From positions 1-11,507 of the forward strand of contig JASEHP010000037.1 in the NCBI GenBank assembly GCA_030018605.1: a stretch of 11,507 nucleotides of DNA, in the 5' to 3' direction. The translations under genes and the position numbers were made by a program. Shown here one piece after another: positions 1 to 6,434 of the stretch (the stretch's first letter is position 1; every line of letters begins with the position of its first letter). This stretch comes from Thermodesulfovibrionales bacterium. Lineage in GTDB: Bacteria; Nitrospirota; Thermodesulfovibrionia; Thermodesulfovibrionales; UBA1546. Under the pieces are notes generated by a model that worked only from the letters and a program-made list of their open reading frames with translations, had not been told where the DNA came from and ran no database searches.

Positions 1-2
1 AC

Positions 3-140
3 CTGCGGGTGATTGCAACAATAGGGGATAACACAGGTTATATAATCGGAGACCTGAAGAATCCGGCGCATGTAAGACTCGCACTCGAAAAAGAGCGCGT
101 TAGCTGGCTTGTGACAAAGACAGAAGGGTTATCTTTTTAG
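3..140 (+). CDS. 3' end of an unrecognised protein (partial)
   Basis: An open frame enters from the left edge and ends with TAG at 138-140. It gives 45 residues that begin LRVIATIGDNTGYIIGDLKN and end VTKTEGLSF. The composition is that of a normal soluble protein (alternating hydrophobic strands, a charged helix ALEKERVSW) and there is no membrane segment. I do not recognise the family from this fragment. The gene converges on pdxA with only 7 bases between the two stop codons and no hairpin terminator, so the two transcripts probably overlap. The reading frame and tail-to-tail fit with pdxA support it being real. Its function cannot be told. Confidence 0.6.
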   Translation: MRVIATIGDNTGYIIGDLKNPAHVRLALEKERVSWLVTKTEGLSF

Positions 141-147
141 CCCAAAT

Positions 148-1122
148 CTACATCTCAAGTCTTGCTGCCAGTTTTATTGCCTCAAGCATGCTTGAGGGAT
201 TGGCAATCCCTTTCCATGCAATGTCATAAGCAGTTCCGTGGTCAGGCGATGTCCTGATAAAAGGCAGTCCGACTGTCACATTCACCCCTTCCTCAAATGC
301 AATCATCTTTAAAGGAATCAGCCCCTGGTCGTGATACATGCATACAACAATATCAATCTCACCTTTGTATGCCCTATGAAAAACCGTATCAGGCGGATAA
401 GGACCTGTTACCGGCATCCCCAGTTTTTTTGCCTCTTCAATTGCAGGGATAATCTCATTTTTTTCTTCATCTCCGAATATGCCTGCTTCTCCAGCATGGG
501 GATTTAATCCTGCGACTGCAATCCGTGGATTTTTTATATCCAGCATATCACATGCCTTTCTTGCAAGGAGGATTGTTTTTAATACCCCCTCTTTTTTAAT
601 CATTTCAGGAACGCTTTTGAGCGAGGTGTGGATAGTGACAAGTATCACTCTTAATTGTCCTCCGACAAGCATCATCGCATAATCTTTTGTATCTGTAAGT
701 TCGGCAAGCATTTCAGTGTGGCCATGCCATTTCATACCTGCCATCTTCAATGCCTCTTTTGAAATCGGCGCAGTGACAATTCCGTCAACCTTTTTATTCA
801 GAGCAAGTTCAACTGCCTTATTGATGTAGCTTACACATGCTTTGCCGTTTTCAGCATCAGGTTTTCCCTTTTTAAATTTTTTAATTTCTCCAATATCAAT
901 AAGCTCTATTATCCCTCTGCCTGCTTTTGATTCATCAGGTGAGTTTGTAATCTGCAATTTCAAAGGCAGCTTGAGCAGGTCTATTGCTTCTTCCATAACA
1001 GAGCGGTCACCGATAACAACAGGAGAGCAGAGGTCTCTTATCTCGGCGCAGTAAAGGGCTTTGGCAATTATCTCAGGCCCGATTCCTGCTGCGTCGCCCA
1101 TTGTTATGGCAATCTTTTTCAT
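148..1122 (-). CDS. pdxA: 4-hydroxythreonine-4-phosphate dehydrogenase PdxA
   Basis: PdxA oxidises 4-phosphohydroxy-L-threonine with NAD; the product then condenses with 1-deoxyxylulose 5-phosphate (PdxJ) to give pyridoxine 5'-phosphate. It is a cytoplasmic, metal-dependent enzyme. The 324-residue protein opens MKKIAITMGDAAGIGPEI, the family signature. It has HGHTEMLA at 133-140 and the three expected metal-ligand histidines: H165 (VTIHTSL), H209 (GLNPHAGE) and H264 (CMYHDQG). The C-terminal motif GLPFIRTSPDHGTAYD at 285-300 is also present. I chose the ATG at 1122 because the protein then starts like its family, the length is normal (about 330), and AAGGG lies 11 bases upstream (1138-1134). 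The frame stays open to 1194, but the extra 24 residues look like no known PdxA N-terminus. No obvious pathway neighbour is present. Confidence 0.96.
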   Translation of the reverse strand: MKKIAITMGDAAGIGPEIIAKALYCAEIRDLCSPVVIGDRSVMEEAIDLLKLPLKLQITNSPDESKAGRGIIELIDIGEIKKFKKGKPDAENGKACVSYINKAVELALNKKVDGIVTAPISKEALKMAGMKWHGHTEMLAELTDTKDYAMMLVGGQLRVILVTIHTSLKSVPEMIKKEGVLKTILLARKACDMLDIKNPRIAVAGLNPHAGEAGIFGDEEKNEIIPAIEEAKKLGMPVTGPYPPDTVFHRAYKGEIDIVVCMYHDQGLIPLKMIAFEEGVNVTVGLPFIRTSPDHGTAYDIAWKGIANPSSMLEAIKLAARLEM

Positions 1123-1231
1123 TTGTAAATGTGCCCTTAAATGGAGGCTATAACTGTCTTTCGGCAATATTAAACTGCCTTTGTAAAAGTGCAAATGCTG
1201 ATACTATATATTAATATCTTACAAGTTCTTA

Positions 1232-1319
1232 GGGCGGGGCTATCCGCTCTACTTCGTAGAGACTTCAGCCCCTATTCTGCAGACCCGTGAATCTTGCCTC
1301 AATCCAGCCATAGCCCCGT
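1232..1319. repeat. Folded repeat-like element between pdxA and selB
   Basis: This non-coding stretch holds nested and competing inverted repeats. CTCTAC (1247-1252) and GTAGAG (1256-1261) close a 3-base loop. GGGGCT (1236-1241) and AGCCCC (1267-1272) close the outer stem. The same left arm, as CGGGGCTAT (1235-1243), is also perfectly complementary over 9 bases to ATAGCCCCG (1310-1318), so two folds exclude each other. The piece TTCGTAGAG plus ACTTCAGC resembles the near-palindromes found twice inside pilQ. A dispersed repeat or MITE-like remnant is my favoured reading. A leader RNA of selB is the alternative, but the likely selB promoter lies downstream of it. Confidence 0.55.
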
Positions 1320-1340
1320 GTAGATTTTTATTCCTTGTCT

Positions 1341-1369
1341 TACACATATAAAGCTTACTACAATATAAT
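1341..1369 (+). promoter_or_regulatory. Probable sigma-70-type promoter of selB
   Basis: TACACA (1341-1346, 4 of 6 to consensus) is followed after 17 bases by a perfect TATAAT (1364-1369). The selB ATG begins 6 bases after the -10 box, which would make the mRNA leaderless; no Shine-Dalgarno sequence precedes the ATG. A second reading in the same stretch is TTGTCT (1335-1340), 18 bases, TACAAT (1359-1364). This is prediction from sequence only. Confidence 0.45.
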
Positions 1370-1375
1370 AAATTT

Positions 1376-3256
1376 ATGCACTATGTAATCTTAGGCACAG
1401 CAGGACATATCGACCACGGCAAGAGCGCGTTGGTCAAGGCGCTGACAGGCATAGACCCTGACAGGCTGAAAGAGGAAAAAGAACGCGGCATTACGATTGA
1501 CCTCGGCTTTGCAGACCTTGTTTATCCTGACGGACTTACAGCAGGGATTGTTGATGTCCCCGGACATGAGAGGCTTGTAAGAAACATGCTTGCAGGCGCA
1601 GGAGGCATTGATATTGTCATTCTTGTTATTGCAGCAGACGAAGGGATAATGCCTCAGAGCAGAGAGCATCTTTCAATATGCAATCTCCTTAAAATCAAAT
1701 CAGGGCTGATTGTTATTACAAAGGCAGACCTTGTTGAAGATGACTGGATAAAACTTGTTTCAGAAGAAGTGAAGGATTTTGTGAAAGGGACATTCCTTGA
1801 AGGAGCGGATATAATCCCTGTTTCATCAAAGACAGGGAAGAATATAGAACTCCTAAAGGAAAAAATCAGAGACGTTGCCTTAGCAGTAAAACCAAAGCTG
1901 ACAAAAGGGCTCTTCAGGCTTCCCATTGACAGGGTTTTTACGCTGAAGGGATTCGGCACTGTAGTTACCGGCACTGCCATCTCAGGAAGTATTTCTGTTG
2001 ATGATCCTGTTGAAGTACTTCCGGCAAATATAAACAGCAAGGTGCGCGGCCTTCACAGCCACGGGAAATCAATAAAGACTGCTTATGCAGGCCAAAGGGT
2101 TGCAATAAATGTTTCCGGGGTAGAAAAAGAAAGCCTGAAAAGAGGGGATGTTGTTGTCGTTCCCGGGAGATTTTCTCCTGCAAAGGCCGTAGATGCAAAA
2201 ATAGAACTTCTTAAGGATTCGCCTGTTTTAAAAAACAGAAGCCTTGTCCATTTTCATTCAGGAACATCTGAAACGATTGCAAGGGTAATACTGTATAACC
2301 TTGAGGAGATAAGACCCGGCGAAGGCTGCTACTGTCAATTGAGGCTTCATGAGCCTGTTATTGTAATGTCAGGAGACAGATACATTATAAGGAGGTTCTC
2401 GCCTGTTGAGACAATCGGCGGAGGAGAAATTCTTGATGCGCATCCGGGCAGGAGGAAGAGAGCCGAGGGGATAGAAGACCTGAAGATTTTGGAACTCGGA
2501 ACACTTGAGGAGAAAATTGCAATGAAAATAAAAAAGGCAGGCATAAATGGGCGGGCTGTTACCACGCTGGAAGGCTGGATAAATGCGGATGTGCCTGCAA
2601 TACAGGATGCAATAAATACATTGAGACAGAGAGGCACAGTAGTGCAGCATGAAAATATCCTTATTCACAGCGATGCAGTAAATTCAATCAGGGCAGGCAT
2701 TGATAAAATCCTGAATGCCTTTCATAAACAAAATTCCTTGAAAACAGGTATGCCGAAAGAAGAGGTGAGGGCGCAGCTTAAGGCTGACCAGAAAATCTTT
2801 AATGCGCTTACAGCAGCAATGAACAATGTTGTAATGGACAAAGACCTAATGCGCCTTTCGTCCTTTCAAGTCTCACTTTCAGAGGTTGATAAAGGCATTG
2901 AGACAAAGATTCTGAATATGCTTGAGCAGGCAGGCTTTCAGCCTCCGCTGAAAGAAGAGATTGCAAAGGCATTAAATCTTCAGCAGAAACAACTTGATGA
3001 CATCCTCAAGCTGATGGCAAAGCAGGGAAGCCTTGTGAGGGTTAACGAGACAATGTATATTACAAAAACTGTCTATGAAAAGATAATCAATGTCCTTAAG
3101 GGCTTTTTCAGTAAAAAGAAGGAGATGACAGTCGCAGAGTTCAGAGACATCCTGAACACTTCAAGAAAATATGCACTTCCGATTCTTGAATACCTTGATA
3201 CTCAGAGGATTACAATGCGCGTCGGGGATGTAAGGAAGTTTTTGGCGAAAGGGTAA
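1376..3256 (+). CDS. selB: Selenocysteine-specific elongation factor SelB
   Basis: SelB is the GTPase that brings selenocysteyl-tRNA to UGA codons marked by a SECIS hairpin. At 626 residues it matches the family (E. coli about 614). The N-terminal GTPase domain shows G1 GTAGHIDHGKS (7-17), switch I ERGITIDLGFA (36-46), G3 DVPGHER (60-66), a G4 variant TKAD (115-118) and G5 SSKTGK (150-155). EF-Tu-like beta-barrel domains follow (about 170-350), then a long C-terminal part (about 370-626) built of winged-helix units that bind the SECIS hairpin in known SelB proteins. The start gives MHYVILGTAGHIDHGK, as expected for the family. No Shine-Dalgarno sequence precedes it, which fits the leaderless promoter reading. 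It stands alone between divergent pdxA and convergent aroB; selA, selD and the selenocysteine tRNA are not in the window. Confidence 0.96.
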   Translation: MHYVILGTAGHIDHGKSALVKALTGIDPDRLKEEKERGITIDLGFADLVYPDGLTAGIVDVPGHERLVRNMLAGAGGIDIVILVIAADEGIMPQSREHLSICNLLKIKSGLIVITKADLVEDDWIKLVSEEVKDFVKGTFLEGADIIPVSSKTGKNIELLKEKIRDVALAVKPKLTKGLFRLPIDRVFTLKGFGTVVTGTAISGSISVDDPVEVLPANINSKVRGLHSHGKSIKTAYAGQRVAINVSGVEKESLKRGDVVVVPGRFSPAKAVDAKIELLKDSPVLKNRSLVHFHSGTSETIARVILYNLEEIRPGEGCYCQLRLHEPVIVMSGDRYIIRRFSPVETIGGGEILDAHPGRRKRAEGIEDLKILELGTLEEKIAMKIKKAGINGRAVTTLEGWINADVPAIQDAINTLRQRGTVVQHENILIHSDAVNSIRAGIDKILNAFHKQNSLKTGMPKEEVRAQLKADQKIFNALTAAMNNVVMDKDLMRLSSFQVSLSEVDKGIETKILNMLEQAGFQPPLKEEIAKALNLQQKQLDDILKLMAKQGSLVRVNETMYITKTVYEKIINVLKGFFSKKKEMTVAEFRDILNTSRKYALPILEYLDTQRITMRVGDVRKFLAKG

Positions 3257-3267
3257 GAAAAAGTAAG

Positions 3268-3300
3268 CCCCGTTAGAAAATCTTTGACTTTCTAACGGGG
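3268..3300. terminator. Bidirectional terminator between selB and aroB
   Basis: CCCCGTTAGAAA (3268-3279) and TTTCTAACGGGG (3289-3300) form a perfect 12-base-pair stem with a 9-base loop. The stem lies between the convergent selB stop (3256) and aroB stop (3315). Read leftward, it is followed by a T-rich run (CTTACTTTTTC); read rightward, the tail is weaker (TAAATG). It probably ends the pil-aro operon efficiently and selB less so. Confidence 0.8.
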
Positions 3301-3314
3301 TAAATGAAAAGTCC

Positions 3315-4397
3315 TCAGTTTGTCTTTAAGGTCTCTCTTATAATCCTTCCTCCGATGCCTTTCTTAATCCTCACCTTTCCGATCCTTTCGGGCAGTATAA
3401 ATTTCAACTCTCCTGCAACTGCTTTTTTATCAAGCTGCATGGAGGCAAGAAGAGAATTCACATCAATTTTTGATGGCATCTCTGAAGGCAGGCAGTAAGA
3501 ATCTATAAGGGATTTTATCTTCTGGACTGATTTTTCACTGACAATGCCAAGTTTTTCTGCGAGTCTTGCCTCAGTGTGCATTCCGATGGCAAGAGCCTCA
3601 CCGTGAAGATATTTTTTATATCCTGTAGCTGTCTCTATTGCATGACCTATCGTATGCCCGTAATTCAATATTGCCCTCAACCCGGCTTCCCTCTCATCTT
3701 TTGAGACGACCTCAGCTTTAATCTCGCAGGAACATTTGATTATATGGATTAACGCCTTTCTATCAAGCCTAAGGATTTTATCTCTGTTATTCTCTAAAAA
3801 CGCAAACAGCTTTGCGTCCCATATCACGCCGTATTTGATTACCTCGGCAATGCCCGCAAGGAGTTCCCTTTTTGGCAATGTCTTTAATGTATCAATATCT
3901 ATCCATACAAGTTTTGGCTGGTAGAATGTGCCTATCATGTTTTTGCCGAGCTTGTGATTAACTCCTGTTTTTCCGCCCACTGAACTGTCAACCTGAGCAA
4001 GCAGTGTTGTTGGAATCTGGATATAATCAATCCCCCGCATATATGTTGATGCGACAAAACCAGTTATGTCTCCGATAACTCCGCCGCCGAGCGCGATGAG
4101 AGCAGATTTTCTGTCAAGCCTGTGCCGGAGAAGTTCTCCATAAATCTTCTGAACTATACTTATGTCCTTGTACCTTTCTCCGTCAGGGATGATTACAGGA
4201 ATGCCATCAAATCCTGAAGACCTTATGGAAGACAGAACTTTTTTGCCGTAAAGCCTATATACGGTCGGATTGCTTATGATTGCGGTTTTTGGGCTTGAGT
4301 TGAAAGATTTCAGCTTAGGACCAATCTTTTTGAGAATCTTGCTTCCTATGCAGATGTCGTAGCTTCTGTCTCCAAGGTTAACTCTTATCTTTTTCAT
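3315..4397 (-). CDS. aroB: 3-dehydroquinate synthase AroB
   Basis: AroB converts DAHP to 3-dehydroquinate, step 2 of the shikimate pathway, using NAD and a divalent metal. The 360-residue protein has normal family length. It shows the NAD-binding ALGGGVIGDITGF (102-114), PTTLLAQVDSSVGGKTGVN (129-147), AEVIKYG (184-190), LRAILNYGHTIGHAIE (240-255) and LHGEALAIGM (264-273). By family comparison E185, H248 and H265 are the metal ligands, and all are present. The ATG at 4397 gives MKKIRVNLGDRSYDI, a typical N-terminus; upstream there is only a weak AAAAG. It is the last gene of the leftward pil-aro operon, 61 bases after aroK, and that spacer is almost entirely a 7-base-unit palindromic repeat. 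The stop lies close to the hairpin at 3268-3300. Confidence 0.96.
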   Translation of the reverse strand: MKKIRVNLGDRSYDICIGSKILKKIGPKLKSFNSSPKTAIISNPTVYRLYGKKVLSSIRSSGFDGIPVIIPDGERYKDISIVQKIYGELLRHRLDRKSALIALGGGVIGDITGFVASTYMRGIDYIQIPTTLLAQVDSSVGGKTGVNHKLGKNMIGTFYQPKLVWIDIDTLKTLPKRELLAGIAEVIKYGVIWDAKLFAFLENNRDKILRLDRKALIHIIKCSCEIKAEVVSKDEREAGLRAILNYGHTIGHAIETATGYKKYLHGEALAIGMHTEARLAEKLGIVSEKSVQKIKSLIDSYCLPSEMPSKIDVNSLLASMQLDKKAVAGELKFILPERIGKVRIKKGIGGRIIRETLKTN

Positions 4398-4406
4398 TCT
4401 TTTGTT

Positions 4407-4467
4407 AGGTTTCAGGTTTCAGGTTCTAGGTTTCAGTCTAACACCTAATACCTGACACCTAAAACCT
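4407..4467. repeat. Opposed arrays of 7-base units between aroK and aroB
   Basis: On the + strand, units such as GGTTTCA, GGTTTCA, GGTTCTA, GGTTTCA (4408-4435) run into ACACCTA, ATACCTG, ACACCTA (4441-4461), which are near-complements. The arms pair over about 27 positions with 21 Watson-Crick pairs; three of the remaining six become G-U pairs in leftward RNA. The aroK stop codon (4461-4459) and its last residues fall inside the array. There is no T-run after the stem in the direction of transcription, so it is not a classic intrinsic terminator. It may act as an RNA processing or stability hairpin. Confidence 0.75.
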
Positions 4468-4968
4468 TTTTTTAATTTTCTCTATTATTTCTTCCGCAAT
4501 CTCAAGAGGCGTCTTGTTTTCTGTATCTATCATTATATCTGCTTTTTCATAATAAGGCATTCTGAATTCAAGAAGCTCCTGAATTTTCTTTAAAGGGTCT
4601 TCCACCTGAAGCAATGGCCTGTCGTTATTGTTGCTTGTCCGTTTCAGTATGGTCTCAGGTGCGGCTGTAAGGCAAATTATTACTCCGTTTTCTCTCAAGG
4701 CATCCATATTCTCCTGCCTTAAGACAGCGCCTCCTCCTGTTGAGATAATAACATTTTTGTTTTTAGAAAGTTTTTTTATCATCTCCGTCTCAATATCCCT
4801 GAACCGGGGCTCTCCGAACTGCTTAAATATCCCGGTTATTTTCATCCTCTGAGATTTTTCTATCTCTGTGTCAACGTCTATTGCCTTCCAGCCGAGAACT
4901 TTTGAAAGTTCTCGGCTTACCTCGGATTTACCGGTTCCCATAAAACCGGTCAGCACAATATTTTTCAT
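4459..4968 (-). CDS. aroK: Shikimate kinase AroK
   Basis: This kinase phosphorylates the 3-hydroxyl of shikimate with ATP (step 5 of the pathway). From the chosen start the protein is 169 residues, usual for the family. It shows Walker A GFMGTGKS (8-15), DVDTEIE (31-37) with the shikimate-binding aspartate, R57 in FGEPRFRDIE, STGGGAV (76-82), lid arginine R117 in NNNDRPLL and R136 in LEFRMPYY. These sit at almost the same numbers as in the well-studied mycobacterial enzyme. The start is uncertain: ATG codons at 4968, 4983 and 5013 are all in frame, none has a clear ribosome site, and the two inner ones come from a near-duplicate of 15 bases (both begin ATGAAAAATAT). I prefer 4968 by family length. 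The gene follows aroC after a repeat-filled spacer and precedes aroB. Confidence 0.93.
   Translation of the reverse strand: MKNIVLTGFMGTGKSEVSRELSKVLGWKAIDVDTEIEKSQRMKITGIFKQFGEPRFRDIETEMIKKLSKNKNVIISTGGGAVLRQENMDALRENGVIICLTAAPETILKRTSNNNDRPLLQVEDPLKKIQELLEFRMPYYEKADIMIDTENKTPLEIAEEIIEKIKKRF
4891..4950. repeat. Two perfect hairpins in the 5' part of aroK
   Basis: GCCGAGAACTTT (4891-4902) and AAAGTTCTCGGC (4905-4916) form a perfect 12-base inverted repeat with a 2-base gap. Next to it ACCGGTT (4930-4936) and AACCGGT (4944-4950) form a 7-base-pair stem with a 7-base loop. Both lie within the first 80 bases of the aroK coding region and encode conserved kinase sequence (Walker A and the following helix, SRELSKVLGW), so they are not inserted junk. 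They could slow translation or mark RNA for cleavage; chance is also possible for the shorter one. Confidence 0.6.
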
Positions 4969-5045
4969 GCCGATATTTTTCATTATATTTGAGACTATGT
5001 CAATCGCATTCATCCAAATAATGCAGACATGCAGGGTCAGTTTCC

Positions 5046-5106
5046 GTCATTGCGGCTTGCCCGCAATCTTTATGGAAGAGAACGATTCCCGACAAGCGGG
5101 AATGAC
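5046..5106. repeat. Inverted pair of REP-like palindromes, aroC-aroK spacer
   Basis: Two 23-base palindromic units face each other. The left unit (5046-5068) opens GTCATTGCGG and closes CCGCAATC around a CTTG-type loop. The right unit (5084-5106) opens GATTCCCG and closes CGGGAATGAC around a CAAG-type loop. Each has a 7-base-pair stem (ATTGCGG/CCGCAAT and ATTCCCG/CGGGAAT), and the right unit is an inverted, diverged copy of the left. The arrangement is like bacterial REP/BIME elements, which often lie in spacers within operons. It fills most of the gap between the aroC stop and the aroK start. Confidence 0.7.
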
Positions 5107-5148
5107 AATGAGACAAGCTTCTTGCTTCTAAACTTTCCTTGAGGGGAT

Positions 5149-6420
5149 TCAAAACTTCGAAAGATATTTTAGATAGGAGTTGTAATTTCTCTTAACCTCT
5201 GCCATGCTGTCGCCGCCAAATTTCTCAAGGAAGGTGTCAGCTATAACAAGCGCTGTCATCGCCTCGCCTACAACTCCCGCAGCAGGCACAGCACATATAT
5301 CAGAACGTTCGTAAGCCGCCTTGATAGGTTTCTTTGTATTAATATCAACTGAACTAAGGGGTTTTCTTAAGGTGGGTATCGGTTTCATCGCAGCCTTTAT
5401 TATTATCGGCATTCCGTTTGTCATACCGCCCTCAATACCGCCGGCATTATTTGTCTTTCTGTAAAAACCGTGATGCGTGATGTGTGATGCGTGATGCGTT
5501 AGTTTTATTTTCTCGTCACGCTTAACGCTTAACGCTTCACGGTTGTAGAATATCTCATCCATTACCTCTGATCCTGATTTTCTGCTCATCTCAAAGCCCA
5601 TGCCGATTTCAACCCCTTTAATAGCATGAATGGACATCAATGCCTGAGCAAGTTTTCCGTCAAGCCGTTTGTCCCACTGTATGTGACTGCCAAGGCCGAT
5701 AGGGATTCCGGTCACGAATACCTCAAAGATTCCACCGAGTGAATTTCCTTCCCTTGCTGACTTATCAATTAACCTGATCATTTTAGCCGATGCCTTTTTG
5801 TCAGGACATCTTACAGGCGACTTTTCAGCATTTTTAAACAATTCTAAAAGTTCTTGTTTTGAATTTTGAATTTTGTCCCGACCTATTCGGGATGAACTTT
5901 GAACTTCCCCTATTTGTATAACGTAGCTGCCAATCTTAACATTAAACCCTGCAAGAATTTTCTTTGCTATTGCTCCAAGAGCGACCCTCATTGCCGTTTC
6001 CCTTGCGCTTGAGCGTTCAAGAATATTCCTCATATCATGCGTGTCATATTTAACTGCGCCGGCAAGGTCGGCATGTCCAGGGCGCGGACTGGCAACTAAC
6101 CCTCCTTTGCTTCCCCCCTTATTTAAGGGGGGAGTGAGGGGGGTTACGCTCATAACATCCTGCCAGTTCTGCCAGTCTTTATTTTCTATAAGGAGGGCTA
6201 TTGGAGAGCCGATTGTTTTGCCGAAGCGGATGCCTGACAGTATTTGAGCATGGTCAGTCTCTATCTTCATTCTTCCGCCGCGGCCGTAGCCTCCCTGTCT
6301 TCTTCTGAGGTCTATGTCTATGCCGACGGAAGAAACAGGAAGCCCTGAGGGAATGCCCTCAAGAATTCCCATGAGGGCTTTGCCGTGCGATTCTCCTGAG
6401 GTAAGGTATCTGATAGCCAT
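5149..6420 (-). CDS. aroC: Chorismate synthase AroC, with three repeat-encoded insertions
   Basis: AroC converts EPSP to chorismate (step 7) using reduced FMN. The family signatures are present: IRYLTSGESHGKALMGILEG (3-22), RRQGGYGRGGRM (40-51), RPGHADLAGAVKY (113-125), LERSSARETAMRVALGAIAK (134-153), RKTNNAGGIEGGMTNG (321-336) and RSDICAVPAAGVVGEAMTA (372-390). The length of 423 is greater than the usual 360-390. Three stretches encoded by DNA repeats explain it: about residues 92-108 (TPLTPPLNKGGSKGG), 172-188, and 293-319 (with KLTHHASHITHHGF). Without them about 362 residues remain. All lie between conserved blocks, in loop positions, and leave the frame intact, so the enzyme is probably active. 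The ATG is 14 bases after the pilQ stop and no Shine-Dalgarno is visible, suggesting coupling to pilQ translation. Confidence 0.96.
   Translation of the reverse strand: MAIRYLTSGESHGKALMGILEGIPSGLPVSSVGIDIDLRRRQGGYGRGGRMKIETDHAQILSGIRFGKTIGSPIALLIENKDWQNWQDVMSVTPLTPPLNKGGSKGGLVASPRPGHADLAGAVKYDTHDMRNILERSSARETAMRVALGAIAKKILAGFNVKIGSYVIQIGEVQSSSRIGRDKIQNSKQELLELFKNAEKSPVRCPDKKASAKMIRLIDKSAREGNSLGGIFEVFVTGIPIGLGSHIQWDKRLDGKLAQALMSIHAIKGVEIGMGFEMSRKSGSEVMDEIFYNREALSVKRDEKIKLTHHASHITHHGFYRKTNNAGGIEGGMTNGMPIIIKAAMKPIPTLRKPLSSVDINTKKPIKAAYERSDICAVPAAGVVGEAMTALVIADTFLEKFGGDSMAEVKRNYNSYLKYLSKF
5466..5544. repeat. Opposed 7-base-unit arrays inside aroC
   Basis: The left arm (5466-5496) is made of units CGTGATG, CGTGATG, TGTGATG, CGTGATG. 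The right arm (5514-5544) is made of CGTCACG, CTTAACG, CTTAACG, CTTCACG. The arms are complementary at 24 of 31 positions. They encode AroC residues 293-319, a stretch rich in Lys and His that lies just before the conserved RKTNNAGG. The design matches the array at 4407-4467 although the unit sequence differs. Confidence 0.75.
5857..5906. repeat. Hairpin flanked by 7-base units inside aroC
   Basis: TCCCGA (5876-5881) and TCGGGA (5887-5892) form a 6-base-pair stem. On the left are units TTTTGAA, TTTTGAA, TTTTG; on the right TGAACTT, TGAACTT. The element encodes about AroC residues 172-188 (VQSSSRIGRDKIQNSK), between conserved YVIQIGE and NAEKSPVRCPDK. It has the same plan as the other 7-base arrays: tandem units on both sides of a centre. 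Confidence 0.6.
6097..6146. repeat. G/C-tract palindrome inside aroC
   Basis: CCCCCCTTA (6113-6121) and TAAGGGGGG (6124-6132) are perfect arms around TT. The flanks TAACCCTCC (6097-6105) and GGGGGGTTA (6138-6146) extend the symmetry with a slip. It encodes PLTPPLNKGGSKGG, about AroC residues 92-108, just before the conserved RPGHADLAG. From memory, peptides of the type TPPLNKGG turn up in many unrelated bacterial proteins where this kind of DNA repeat has entered a gene. Confidence 0.7.
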
Positions 6421-6434
6421 TGTAGAATGAATTT

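Noticed and set aside
1123..1194. Upstream extension of pdxA by 24 residues
   Set aside because: The added residues do not resemble a PdxA N-terminus, and the inner ATG is preceded by AAGGG and gives the family start MKKIAITMGD.
1143..1230. Promoter for pdxA on the - strand
   Set aside because: Candidates such as TTGCAC with TAATAT 16 bases on match consensus poorly in a very AT-rich stretch, so none could be preferred.
1232..1319. A tRNA, perhaps the selenocysteine tRNA, next to selB
   Set aside because: The long GGGGCTAT/ATAGCCCC arms suggest an acceptor stem, but neither strand has a TTCGANTC T-loop, a proper anticodon arm or a CCA end.
4407..4467. Intrinsic terminator between aroK and aroB
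   Set aside because: The stem is long but imperfect and is followed leftward by AACAAAAGAATG rather than a T-run, and aroB has no other visible promoter.
5466..5544. CRISPR-like array
   Set aside because: Units are 7 bases with no spacers, the two arms are opposed, and the stretch stays in the aroC reading frame.
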